From positions 372,001 through 436,000 of the forward strand of contig NZ_CP021744.1 of NCBI RefSeq assembly GCF_002192455.1: a stretch of 64,000 nucleotides of DNA, written 5' to 3'. The DNA is from Streptomyces albireticuli. GTDB lineage: Bacteria > Actinomycetota > Actinomycetes > Streptomycetales > Streptomycetaceae. A model generated the notes under the pieces. It was not told the origin of the DNA and did not search any database. It worked only from the letters and a program-made list of their open reading frames with translations. Positions 1 to 7,391 of this stretch are shown in pieces. Each line of letters begins with the position of its first letter. The first letter of the stretch is position 1. The position numbers were made by a program, and so were the translations under genes.

Positions 1-1149
1 GCATCTGCGGTGTTCCGCGTGGCCGGGCGGGCAGGCCGCCACGGCGCGCGTCACCGCGTCGACGGCGGCGTCGAGGTCGGCCGGGTCGCCGAGGCGCAGG
101 AACCGCTGGTCCAGTGCGAGCCCGAGGTTCGTCAGGTACATCGCCCGCAGGGGGTCGTCCGGGGCGGACCGGCGATCGGCGTGCCTGAGGGCGTCGACCG
201 CGGCCTCCAGGTCCGGCACGGCGGCGTCCCGTTCGTACCGGGCCAGGAGGGCCATGCCCGCGTTGGAGTGGAAGAGGGCCTGGGGCTCCGGCGTGGCCCG
301 TACGGACGCGGTGCCGTGGGTGACGGCGTCGTCCAGGTCCTCCTGGGTCTGGTGGACACCGAACCGGACGAACAGCGCGGCGGAGAGGTTGGAGAGGTAC
401 AGCCCGCGGTCCGGGTCGTCAGCGGGGGCGAGCCGTACGGCCTGCCGGCCCATGTCGACGGCCTCCTCCAGGTCCGTGGCGTCACCCAGCACCGCGCAGC
501 GGTTGCGCAGCGCGCCGCACAGGTTCGCGAGGAGCATCGGGCGGACGGGGTGCGACGCGGGCAGGACGCTCCGCAGCTCCCGCCAGAGGGCGATCGCGTC
601 CTCCAGTGCCTGGCCGTCGCCCCTGGTCTGCCAGCGGCCGAACAGCTCCAGGGCACGCTCCCACAGGGCGGCCAGGTCCCGTGGCTCGGGCACGTCCATC
701 GTGGCGACGGCCTCCCGTATGTCCTCGGGCACCTCCTCCGGCGCGAACCGGATGACCAGGGCGAACAGCCCGAACGTCAGCCGCGCGTCGGGCAGGGCCT
801 CCTCGGTGCCCGGGCCGAGGGCCACGCACCGGGCGTAGTGCAGGCAGGCGACCGCGTACAGAGCGGACCGGTCGAGAAGGTAGAGCGGCTGATGGGGCCC
901 GGCGGGGCTCTCCGGGACGCGCAGGACGCCCAGGCGCAGCGCGGTGGCCTCGGCCAGGGCGTCCGGTTCCGTCACGGCCTCCCGGTTGCCTTGGTTCCAG
1001 AAGGCGCCCAGCCGTTCCTCCAGGCGGGCGGCGATCCGCTCGATCCCGGTCCAGTCGGGCTCGGTCCGGTCAGGTCCGGTCAGGCCCGGTTCGTTCCGGG
1101 TGGCGCCGGTCCCGGTGCCGTCGTTCCCGGTGGTGTCGTTCCGCATCAT
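1..1149 (-). CDS. TPR-repeat protein, partial (C-terminus beyond left edge), likely CHAT/conflict type
   Basis: The minus-strand frame is open from tandem ATG codons at 1149/1146 to the window edge, giving at least 383 residues. A charged, Gly/Thr-rich start is followed by helical sequence and, from about residue 195, repeats about 50 residues apart such as DLEEAVDMGRQAVRLAP, DLDDAVTHGTASVRATP, DLEAAVDALRHADRRSAP and DLDAAVDAVTRAVAACP. This is the TPR style that precedes CHAT protease domains in many actinobacterial proteins. The CHAT domain itself is not visible because the gene is cut, so that part is inference. It is divergent, about 75 bp apart, from the small gene at 1225. A GGGGGCGG ribosome site precedes the start. 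Confidence 0.85.
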   Translation of the reverse strand, partial: MMRNDTTGNDGTGTGATRNEPGLTGPDRTEPDWTGIERIAARLEERLGAFWNQGNREAVTEPDALAEATALRLGVLRVPESPAGPHQPLYLLDRSALYAVACLHYARCVALGPGTEEALPDARLTFGLFALVIRFAPEEVPEDIREAVATMDVPEPRDLAALWERALELFGRWQTRGDGQALEDAIALWRELRSVLPASHPVRPMLLANLCGALRNRCAVLGDATDLEEAVDMGRQAVRLAPADDPDRGLYLSNLSAALFVRFGVHQTQEDLDDAVTHGTASVRATPEPQALFHSNAGMALLARYERDAAVPDLEAAVDALRHADRRSAPDDPLRAMYLTNLGLALDQRFLRLGDPADLDAAVDAVTRAVAACPPGHAEHRRC

Positions 1150-1224
1150 CCGCCCCCGCAGTCTTGTCCCGTCTCCCCCGCATGACATGATGCTCCATCA
1201 ACTTCGTCGCGGAGGGGGCGGATT

Positions 1225-1593
1225 GTGGAGACCTCGGAGCTGCTGGGTGTGCTGTGCCGGGAACTCCCCGAGCTGCGGGCGGTCGCCGAGGAGACCGGTG
1301 ACGGTGACGGCCTGGAGGAGGTCCTGGCGGCGGCGCGGCGCGGGGAGCCGGTCGACGAACGACTGCGGGCCCTGGGGCTGCTGCGTCTGCTGGAGTCCTC
1401 GACGACCCGTGCCGCGCCGGCGGGCGGCGAGCAGGCGGCCGGCCTGGTCTCCCTGCCCGGTGACCGCGTCGGGCATGTGGCGCTCGGCCGCTACCGCTGC
1501 CCGGCCGGCGCCTGCCGCCGGGCGGAACAGCCGAGTCCGGGCGAGGACCTGCCGGTCTGCGCCCTACACGCCCGGCCGCTGCGGTTCGGCTGA
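1225..1593 (+). CDS. Small protein with C-terminal Cys/His motif, possible effector-associated domain
   Basis: A 122-residue protein starting at GTG, with GGAGGGGG 7 bases upstream. The N-terminal two thirds is predicted helical (METSELLGVLCRELPELRAV onward) and acidic. The C-terminus carries C-x4-C (RCPAGAC) and, about 15 residues later, C-x2-H (CALH), which could bind zinc as a ribbon or treble clef. I do not recognise the family. Size, helical adapter-like N-terminus and position between a TPR protein and a membrane protein suggest an adapter of a conflict or signalling system, which is inference. The membrane-protein gene follows on the same strand after 29 bp, so the two are probably co-transcribed. 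Confidence 0.75.
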   Translation: METSELLGVLCRELPELRAVAEETGDGDGLEEVLAAARRGEPVDERLRALGLLRLLESSTTRAAPAGGEQAAGLVSLPGDRVGHVALGRYRCPAGACRRAEQPSPGEDLPVCALHARPLRFG

Positions 1594-1622
1594 CCGCGCG
1601 GCCGGGGCGGGGGCGGGGTGGG

Positions 1623-2522
1623 ATGAACACGGTGCTGGCGGAGCTGGGCCGCAAGTACGTGGAGCGGTGGGTGGCCGTGCTGGTCCTGCCCGGGCTGCTC
1701 TACGTGGCGGGCGCGGTGGCGGCCCACCGGCTGGGCCACGCCCACTGGGCCGACGCCGGCCGGCTGGCCGGTCTGCTGGATCCCGGTGGCCCGCTCGACG
1801 GTGGCCGTACTTCCCTGTGGGTGCTCGTGTTCGCGGTGCTGCCCGTGCTCTCGGCCGCCGCCGGGCTGGCCGCCCGCGGTGCCGCCGCGGCGCTGGGGCG
1901 GCTGTGGTTCGAGCCCTGGCCCTTCGGTCTGCGACGGCTCGCGCGACGGCTGACGGCGGCCCGCGCCGAGCGGTGGCGGGCGGCCGACCGCGCGTACCGG
2001 ACCGAGGTGGACGGCACGGGGGCGCGGCCGTCGGCCGAGGTCCGGGCGCGGATCGACGCGCTGGCGGCCCGGCGCAACGCCGTCGCGCTGGGGCCCCCGG
2101 CCCATCCCGTCTGGACGGGCGACCGGCTGGGCGCGGTCGGTGCCCGCGTCTGGGCCTGGTACCGGCTCGACGTCGTCTTCGCGTGGCCACGGCTGTGGCT
2201 GGTGCTGGAGGAGTCCGAGCAGAACGCGCTGCGGGCCGCCCGCGCGGAGCTCGACACGGCGGTGACCCTGGCGGGCTGGGGCGTACTGTGCCTGCTGCCC
2301 GCCGTCTGGTGGTGGCCGGCGCCGCTCGTCGCGGCGGCCGTCTTCGCGGTCGGCCTGCGCCGCACGCGCGCCGCCGTGGACACGCTGGCGCATCTCACGG
2401 AGGCGGCCTTCGACCTGCGCGCCGCCGTGCTCGCGCGGGAGCTGGGCTTCGACGTGCCGGAGGGGCGCCTGTCCCCGGACACCGGCGCGCAGGTCACGGC
2501 GCACCTGCGGAAGCACGTGTAA
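1623..2522 (+). CDS. Multi-pass membrane protein of unknown function
   Basis: A 299-residue protein, ATG start after a G-rich leader. Hydrophobic segments are seen near residues 18-35 (VAVLVLPGLLYVAGAVAA), 64-90 and 220-245, separated by an Arg-rich cytoplasmic-looking stretch (about 100-160). No catalytic motif is apparent. It lies 29 bp after the 122-residue gene in the same direction and is the membrane member of the TPR/small-protein/membrane-protein trio. Streptomyces carry many such proteins next to TPR or protease genes. The role, perhaps effector or anchor, is inferred from position only. Confidence 0.8.
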   Translation: MNTVLAELGRKYVERWVAVLVLPGLLYVAGAVAAHRLGHAHWADAGRLAGLLDPGGPLDGGRTSLWVLVFAVLPVLSAAAGLAARGAAAALGRLWFEPWPFGLRRLARRLTAARAERWRAADRAYRTEVDGTGARPSAEVRARIDALAARRNAVALGPPAHPVWTGDRLGAVGARVWAWYRLDVVFAWPRLWLVLEESEQNALRAARAELDTAVTLAGWGVLCLLPAVWWWPAPLVAAAVFAVGLRRTRAAVDTLAHLTEAAFDLRAAVLARELGFDVPEGRLSPDTGAQVTAHLRKHV

Positions 2523-2696
2523 GAGCTGACGGGGGGCTGGTGCGGAAGCCGACGCCACGCTGTGGGCCGAGACCGCCGGCGTCGAACCGACCGGGCGGAT
2601 CCGCACGGCGCGGCGCGGGCTCCGGCTCCGCGCTCCCGCCGGTCGGGAACGGGGGTTCCCCCGGCGAGGCGGGACGAGCGAACGCGCCGGGGTGTC

Positions 2697-3065
2697 TCAG
2701 CTCTCGTTGGCGAAGTGGACGCAGTTCCCGGCGGGGTCGCGGACCGCGAACTCCCGGCCCGCGGGGGATTCCCCCACCGCGGTCATCGCCGGGCCCGAGG
2801 TGTCCCTGTAGTCGGTGGAGACCACACGCGACCATTCCGCGAACAATGCGTCGACGTCCGTGACCTCCACCCACGCCGAGGTGTTGTCCGCGACGATCTG
2901 GTGTTCCGTACGGCTGATGAAGAGGTGGACGTCACCGCGGTGGACACCCGCGAAGTCGGGTTCCGCGAAGTCTTCCTCGAACCCCAGGGTGCCGACCCAG
3001 AAGGCGACGTCCGCCGCCACGTCGACGGCGGTCAGGACCGGTACGGCGCCCGTGAACTTCACCAT
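2697..3065 (-). CDS. VOC family protein (glyoxalase/bleomycin-resistance type)
   Basis: A 122-residue protein. The in-frame ATG at 3065 is preferred over upstream starts because GAAAGGG lies at ribosome-site distance and homology-like sequence begins at [20 protein letters not shown]. The beta-alpha-beta-beta-beta pattern is visible: paired modules with [12 protein letters not shown] near the start and a terminal [16 protein letters not shown] strand, as in bleomycin-binding dimers. Such proteins bind metals or hydrophobic ligands; the substrate cannot be told. It is one of three small VOC proteins in the window (see 10834 and 27533). It stands alone between the membrane protein and gap. Confidence 0.85.
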   Translation of the reverse strand: MVKFTGAVPVLTAVDVAADVAFWVGTLGFEEDFAEPDFAGVHRGDVHLFISRTEHQIVADNTSAWVEVTDVDALFAEWSRVVSTDYRDTSGPAMTAVGESPAGREFAVRDPAGNCVHFANES

Positions 3066-3268
3066 GGCGGATCCCTTTCGGAATTTCTTCGGACCGCGGG
3101 TCGGGAATCGTGCTTTCGTTCCCGGAAACGACTCGCGCGGCAGCATATCCGGGTCGCGGTCAACTCGGTGGCGGGGCGGCGGGAGGGCGGCCGGGTCCGT
3201 CGGAAGGACCCGTCGCCGCCCGCCGCCGCCCCGCGCACCGGGACATCGGACCGGGCGGACCTAAGGGG

Positions 3269-4714
3269 TCAGGCCACCGGGGCCGGGTAGGTCGGGTACT
3301 CCACCCCGGAGACGTGCTGGACGACGCGGATGACCTGGCAGGAGTAGCCGAACTCGTTGTCGTACCAGAGGTACAGGATGGCGTTGTCGCCGTCGACCTT
3401 GGTGGCGCCGGCGTCGACGATCGAGGCGTGGCGCGAGCCGATGAAGTCGCTCGACACCGCGTCGGGAGCGGTGGTGAAGTCGATCTGGCGCTTGAGCGGC
3501 GAGGTCAGCGACACGTTGCGGAGGTAGTCGAGGACCTCCTCGCGGTCGGTCTCGCGCCCGAGCCGCAGGCTCAGGATCGCGATCGAGACGTCCGGCACCG
3601 GCACCCGGATCGAGCTGCCGGTGATCGGCGCCTTCAGGTCGGGCAGCGCCTTGGCGACGGCGGAGGCGGCACCGGTCTCGGTGATGACCATGTTGAGCGG
3701 CGCCGAGCGCCCACGGCGGTCCGAGCTGTGGTAGTTGTCCAGCAGGTTCTGGTCGTTGGTGAACGAGTGGACGGTCTCCACGTGGCCGCGGAGCACACCG
3801 TACTCGTCCGCCATCGCCTTCAGCGGCGGGACGATCGCGTTGGTGGTGCAGGACGCGCAGGACAGGATCTGCTCGTCCGGCTTGATCGTGTCGTGGTTGA
3901 CGCCGTGCACGATGTTGGGGACGTCGCCCTTGCCCGGGGCGGTAAGGACGACCTTGTCGATACCGGGGCGCAGGTGCTTCGACAGACCGGCGCGGTCGCG
4001 CCACTTGCCGGTGTTGTCGATGAGGATGGCGTTCTTGATGCCGTACGCCGTGTAGTCGACCTCGGACGGGTCGTTGGCGTAGATCACCTTGATCTCGTTG
4101 CCGTTGGCGGTGATCGTGCTGTCCGCCTCGTCGACCGTGATCGTGCCCTGGAACTGGCCGTGGATGGAGTCGCGGCGCAGCAGGGAGGCGCGCTTGACGA
4201 TGTCCTGGTCGCCGCCCTGACGGACCACGATGGCGCGCAGGCGCAGACCGTTGCCGGAGCCGGACTTCTCGATCAGCAGGCGGGCGACGAGGCGGCCGAT
4301 GCGGCCGAAACCGTAGAGGACGACGTCGCGCGGCTCACGGCACTCGATCTTGTTGGCGCCCGTGGCGCCGGCGACGGACTCGGCGGTGAACTCCTCCACC
4401 GAGAGACCGCGGTCGTCGGCCTTGTACGTCGCGGCCAGCATGCCGATGTCGATCTGCGAAGGACCGAGATCGAGAGTGGTGAGGGCCTGGAGGAAGGGCA
4501 GCGTCTCGGTGACCGAGAGCTCCTCACCGGCGATCTGGCGGGCGAACCGGTGGGTCTTGAGGATGCTGACCACCGACTTGTTCACCAGGGAGCGGCTGTG
4601 CAGCAGGATCGTGACGTCCCGCTCCCGGTGCAGCTTCCCGACTATCGGGATCATCGACTCCGCGATCTCCTCGCGGTTCTTCCAGTTCGTGAACGAGTCG
4701 TCATTGACAGTCAC
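3269..4714 (-). CDS. gap: Glyceraldehyde-3-phosphate dehydrogenase, long form
   Basis: Oxidises glyceraldehyde 3-phosphate to 1,3-bisphosphoglycerate with NAD(P). The catalytic Cys is in SCASCTTNAI near residue 288. A Rossmann loop VLYGFGRIGRLVARL lies near 130-145, and WYDNEFGYSCQVIRVVQHV is near the C-terminus. At 481 residues it is about 150 longer than classical GapA. The extra N-terminal part (MTVNDDSFTNWKNREEIAES onward) is characteristic of the long actinobacterial Gap2 type. The start is GTG at 4714, with a GAAAG-like ribosome site that falls inside a 23-bp tandem repeat. Transcribed alone, so probably an accessory isoenzyme rather than part of the gap-pgk-tpi operon. Confidence 0.96.
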   Translation of the reverse strand: MTVNDDSFTNWKNREEIAESMIPIVGKLHRERDVTILLHSRSLVNKSVVSILKTHRFARQIAGEELSVTETLPFLQALTTLDLGPSQIDIGMLAATYKADDRGLSVEEFTAESVAGATGANKIECREPRDVVLYGFGRIGRLVARLLIEKSGSGNGLRLRAIVVRQGGDQDIVKRASLLRRDSIHGQFQGTITVDEADSTITANGNEIKVIYANDPSEVDYTAYGIKNAILIDNTGKWRDRAGLSKHLRPGIDKVVLTAPGKGDVPNIVHGVNHDTIKPDEQILSCASCTTNAIVPPLKAMADEYGVLRGHVETVHSFTNDQNLLDNYHSSDRRGRSAPLNMVITETGAASAVAKALPDLKAPITGSSIRVPVPDVSIAILSLRLGRETDREEVLDYLRNVSLTSPLKRQIDFTTAPDAVSSDFIGSRHASIVDAGATKVDGDNAILYLWYDNEFGYSCQVIRVVQHVSGVEYPTYPAPVA

Positions 4715-4718
4715 AGGT

Positions 4719-4764
4719 TTATCTTTCGAGCTAGGCGGCGCTTATCTTTCGAGCTAGCTGGCGC
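4719..4764. repeat. Two-copy 23-bp tandem repeat in the gap leader, candidate operator
   Basis: Units 4719-4741 and 4742-4764 match at 21 of 23 positions and share the 16-base core ttatctttcgagctag. On the gap strand they lie between a -10-like TAGCAT (4774-4769) and the GTG start, so they would sit in the transcript leader or just downstream of the promoter. The copy nearer gap supplies the GAAAG ribosome-site-like bases. Tandem A/T-rich motifs at this position usually bind a regulator; which one is unknown. Confidence 0.7.
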
Positions 4765-4768
4765 TCAT

Positions 4769-4774
4769 ATGCTA
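4769..4774 (-). promoter_or_regulatory. Candidate -10 element for gap
   Basis: The reverse complement reads TAGCAT in the sequence GGGGTTAGCATATGAGCGCC, a good match to TANNNT. It lies about 55 bp before the gap GTG and directly upstream of the tandem repeats. No convincing -35 was found 16-19 bp upstream, so promoter strength may depend on an activator. Confidence 0.35.
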
Positions 4775-4864
4775 ACCCCATGTCGTTCCGGCCGGTCGGG
4801 GGGTGCCACCTGGGCGGATACGGCCCGCACGGCCGGGCCTCCGCGACGCGGCCGCTCCGGCGGG

Positions 4865-5094
4865 TCAGGACACCGAGACGCTCCACCCCCGGGCCCCGCG
4901 CGCGTCCCGCACGTACAGCAGGCCACCGCAGGCGATGATCCAGACGGCCAGGACGTCCGCGAGCGGGCGCGGCCGGCCGGGCGGGTAGGGGGCGGGCATG
5001 ACGCCGCCGCTGGTGCTGCCGGAAAGCCATGGGCCGCGGTGCGTGGAAGGGCGGCGAGGTGGACGCTGCCGAAGATCGTCCCGATGGCGAGCAT
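4865..5094 (-). pseudogene. Possible frameshifted small two-segment membrane protein
   Basis: Two adjoining minus-strand frames both look coding by third-position G/C. From ATG 5094, the first encodes MLAIGTIFGSVHLAALP, which resembles a membrane helix. Another frame, readable from ATG 4999 to a stop at 4865, encodes MPAPYPPGRPRPLADVLAVW and then IIACGGLLYVRDARG, a second membrane-like helix. One indel near 5020-5045 would join them into a protein of about 75 residues. It could equally be a genuine 44-residue gene at 4865-4999, or chance. The rest of 4765-5317 shows no gene. Confidence 0.3.
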
Positions 5095-5099
5095 GACGG

Positions 5100-5317
5100 C
5101 TACGGGGGGGAGGCCCCCCTTCAGGCCGCTCAGTCCCTGACCGCCAGGCTTCGAGTCGCTCTGCGGAACCGGTCCGATCCGGTAACGGAGCGTGGTCAGG
5201 TATGTCGGAATCCCTGTCCGAGCGGTAACCGCCCGAGGCCGACGGCGGTGGGGTTCGCCGCCGCCGGCCCAGGGTGCCTCTAAGTGATCGGTGCGGTGGC
5301 CTTCATGTCCACGGGAA
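5100..5317. other. Intergenic stretch, no gene seen
   Basis: Together with 4715-5099 this makes a roughly 600-bp gap between gap and the GNAT gene. It contains a run of seven Gs followed by AGG and a C run (5104-5118), which can form a short hairpin. Codon-position bias is weaker here than in neighbouring genes, and no start codon with a ribosome site is seen. Confidence 0.4.
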
Positions 5318-5881
5318 TCACTGAGCCGCTTCCCTCTGCTTGACCCACTCAGGAGCCAGGACCGACCAGATCTCCGCGTCGTGGCGTACGCCTCGGTGCA
5401 GGGAACTCTCCCGGTGCACGGCCTCCCGCTCCATGCCGAGCCGCTTGGCGACGTTGATGCTCGCGGTGTTGGCGGACGAGGCCTCCCACGTCACACGGTG
5501 CATCCCGCGCTCGTCCACCGCCCAGTCGATGAGCACCCGCATCGCACGGCTGATCAGCCCCCGCCCGACGGCCGGCTCCTCCAGCCAGCAACCGACCTCG
5601 CAGTTCCCCTGCGCGACGTCGAAGGAACGGAAGAGGACTCCTCCGACGAGCGTGCCCTCCACCCAGATGCCGTATATCCGCCCGGTGTCGGTGGCCTGCT
5701 TCTCCGCGTACGCCTGAAGGAATCCGGTCGCCGACGCCAGGTCGGTGGCACGGTCCGCGAGCCCGATGAAACGGCCGATGTACTCCCGGGAACGGTCGAT
5801 GTGGGCGAGGTACTCCCCGGCGTTCCACGGCTCCAGCGGCCGCAGCTCGGCACCGTCGTCACCCAGCGATATGGCGAACAT
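5318..5881 (-). CDS. GNAT family N-acetyltransferase, RimJ/RimL type
   Basis: A 187-residue protein from ATG 5881 (MFAISLGDDGAELRPLEPWN). The upstream in-frame extension is Arg-rich and lacks family similarity. The acetyl-CoA-binding region shows LEEPAVGRGLISRAMRVLID, and HRVTWEASSANTASINVAKR is the beta-bulge and following helix of RimJ/L enzymes, which acetylate protein N-termini or small amines. It is a close paralogue of the gene at 36887-37447, sharing the MxAISLGDDGAEL start and an EIWSVLAP ending. No neighbours in the same unit. Confidence 0.9.
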   Translation of the reverse strand: MFAISLGDDGAELRPLEPWNAGEYLAHIDRSREYIGRFIGLADRATDLASATGFLQAYAEKQATDTGRIYGIWVEGTLVGGVLFRSFDVAQGNCEVGCWLEEPAVGRGLISRAMRVLIDWAVDERGMHRVTWEASSANTASINVAKRLGMEREAVHRESSLHRGVRHDAEIWSVLAPEWVKQREAAQ

Positions 5882-6064
5882 CCTGCTCCTTACATGGCGG
5901 TACACGTAACGCAGGGGACAACTCCGCCGCGGCGACGCCTGTTCCCTTGCGCGCCGCCGGCCGGGTGTATCGCCGTTTCGCCGGATCCGGCTCACCGGGC
6001 AGGAAAAATCCGACGCCCGGGCGTCAGGTGTTCCTTATCCTTTCAGGGCGGAAGGGAGCCGGTC

Positions 6065-6409
6065 ATGGCATTGCCCCGGAAGGGCTCACGACTCATCGTG
6101 GTCGATGGCGTCACCTACCGATGGAAGGTACGGGGGAGGCCGACCTACGACCAGGGGATGTGCTGGTCGCCCTTGACCTACGCAGTCGAGCACGCCGAAT
6201 CCCCGGGCACCACGCTCGTGGTCGGTACGGACCGACCGCATCCCGGTAACTGGACAGGCGAACCCACCTCGCCCGTACTCCCCTCCGAAGTCGCGGACAC
6301 CATCCGGGCCGCTCGCGCGGAGGGCTGGACACCTGAAGTTCCGGGAACGCCGCGCCGGCTCGACCTGCCTTACGACGGCGGTCCTTACGCCATGGCTACC
6401 GCACCGTGA
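6065..6409 (+). CDS. Conserved hypothetical protein, 114 residues
   Basis: ATG at 6065 follows GGAAGGGAG at good spacing. The protein begins MALPRKGSRLIVVDGVTYRW and contains YAVEHAESPGTTLVVGTDRP and LPSEVADTIRAARAEGW. It is basic at the N-terminus, has no signal peptide or membrane segment, and looks like a compact alpha/beta domain often seen as a small hypothetical protein in Streptomyces. The function is not known to me. Its 3' end overlaps the convergent cupredoxin gene by 14 bp. Confidence 0.75.
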   Translation: MALPRKGSRLIVVDGVTYRWKVRGRPTYDQGMCWSPLTYAVEHAESPGTTLVVGTDRPHPGNWTGEPTSPVLPSEVADTIRAARAEGWTPEVPGTPRRLDLPYDGGPYAMATAP

Positions 6410-6665
6410 CGCTGCCGGTCATCGAAGGGTGAACAGCGCAGTGGTACCCGAAGGTCCCGGCGCTCGGGAATGTGTGGCGGAAGCTGGTGCCGGGGGTGAG
6501 GTGCGGGGAATTCCACAGACCCGTGTCCGAGGTCGAAGTGTGCGTGGCGCTGTCGTTGTTGGTCCACCGGACCGTGTCCCCGGGCCGGATCGTCACGGAC
6601 TGGGGAACGAACTTGAAACCCTCGATCACCACGATGACCTCGGCGGCGCGCCGGAAGGCGACCAT
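6396..6665 (-). CDS. Cupredoxin domain protein (plastocyanin/amicyanin-like)
   Basis: An 89-residue type I copper protein fold. The copper ligands are visible as His in NDSATHTS and as Cys, His and Met in GYHCAVHPSMTGSV. The preceding VTIRPGDTVRW is the usual first-strand signature. The family shuttles electrons or buffers copper. It is unusual in lacking a recognisable signal peptide from ATG 6665 (MVAFRRAAEVIVVIEGFKF), whereas most cupredoxins are exported. Either the N-terminus is truncated or the protein is cytosolic. Sequence before the ATG does not supply a secretion signal in frame. Confidence 0.8.
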   Translation of the reverse strand: MVAFRRAAEVIVVIEGFKFVPQSVTIRPGDTVRWTNNDSATHTSTSDTGLWNSPHLTPGTSFRHTFPSAGTFGYHCAVHPSMTGSVTVR

Positions 6666-6796
6666 CCACTGCCGGGGCGCCCGTGGGGGAACCCGTAATG
6701 CCCCGCCGTAACCCGCTTGGTGGCCGCCCGAGGCTCATGTAGCGTGCACCGTCGCTACTGATCCACGCATGGTTTTCCTCGCTCAAGGAATCGCAC

Positions 6797-7354
6797 TTGA
6801 CCCCCTATTCCCTCGCGTTCTACATGGACGTCGTGGCCACCGGCACCGTTCTCGGCGCGAAGCCGACGGACACCCCCGACCAGGTCGCCGAGGCCCTGGG
6901 CCCGGACTTCGCCGAGAATTCCTTCGACGTGCACGGCATGTGGCGCGATTACGGCCTGGTCGAGTTCTTCTGGAGCCGTGCGTCCGCCGACGACCAGTGG
7001 TCGGGCCACCACTTCACCCTTCAGGTGCACCGGCTGGCGGGCGGCGGAGGGAAGACCGTCAACCGGTCGGTCCGGGACCGCTACGGACGCTTCGACCGCA
7101 GGCTGCGCCACGAGAAGCTGCGAAGGCTCCTGGAGCGGCGCGGCACGCCCCTGCTGGAGATCCCGGACCCGTCGAACGCGCCGAACTACCGCACGTTCTG
7201 GCAGCCCGATTCGCTGGTGTCGATCAGCGTCCTCAGCGCCCACGAGGAGTTCCTCACGCCGGACGATCTGCGGATCGGTGATGTGTACAGCATCAGCGCC
7301 CCGACGACGCCCGAGGAAGTGGAGTGGCGCAGGTCGCGCCGGCAGGGCGGATGA
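6797..7354 (+). CDS. Conserved hypothetical protein, 185 residues
   Basis: The start is TTG at 6797 with AAGGAA 8 bases before; the protein begins MTPYSLAFYMDVVATGTVLG. Recognisable stretches include DVHGMWRDYGLVEFFWSR and HHFTLQVHRLAGG. It is globular, with no membrane segment or signal. The style (short, aromatic-rich, often beside toxin-like loci) recalls actinobacterial immunity-like proteins, but I have no family assignment and no toxin gene is adjacent. The convergent FAD monooxygenase ends 38 bp downstream. Confidence 0.8.
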   Translation: MTPYSLAFYMDVVATGTVLGAKPTDTPDQVAEALGPDFAENSFDVHGMWRDYGLVEFFWSRASADDQWSGHHFTLQVHRLAGGGGKTVNRSVRDRYGRFDRRLRHEKLRRLLERRGTPLLEIPDPSNAPNYRTFWQPDSLVSISVLSAHEEFLTPDDLRIGDVYSISAPTTPEEVEWRRSRRQGG

Positions 7355-7391
7355 GCTCCGGACGGGCCCCGGCTGCCCGTCCGTACCCCCG

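Noticed and set aside
944..2863. A 639-codon plus-strand frame across the first genes
   Set aside because: It overlaps the better supported 122- and 299-residue genes and the TPR gene; its composition is that of a shadow frame.
3110..5140. A 676-codon plus-strand frame over gap
   Set aside because: It lies opposite glyceraldehyde-3-phosphate dehydrogenase, whose catalytic Cys motif proves the minus strand.
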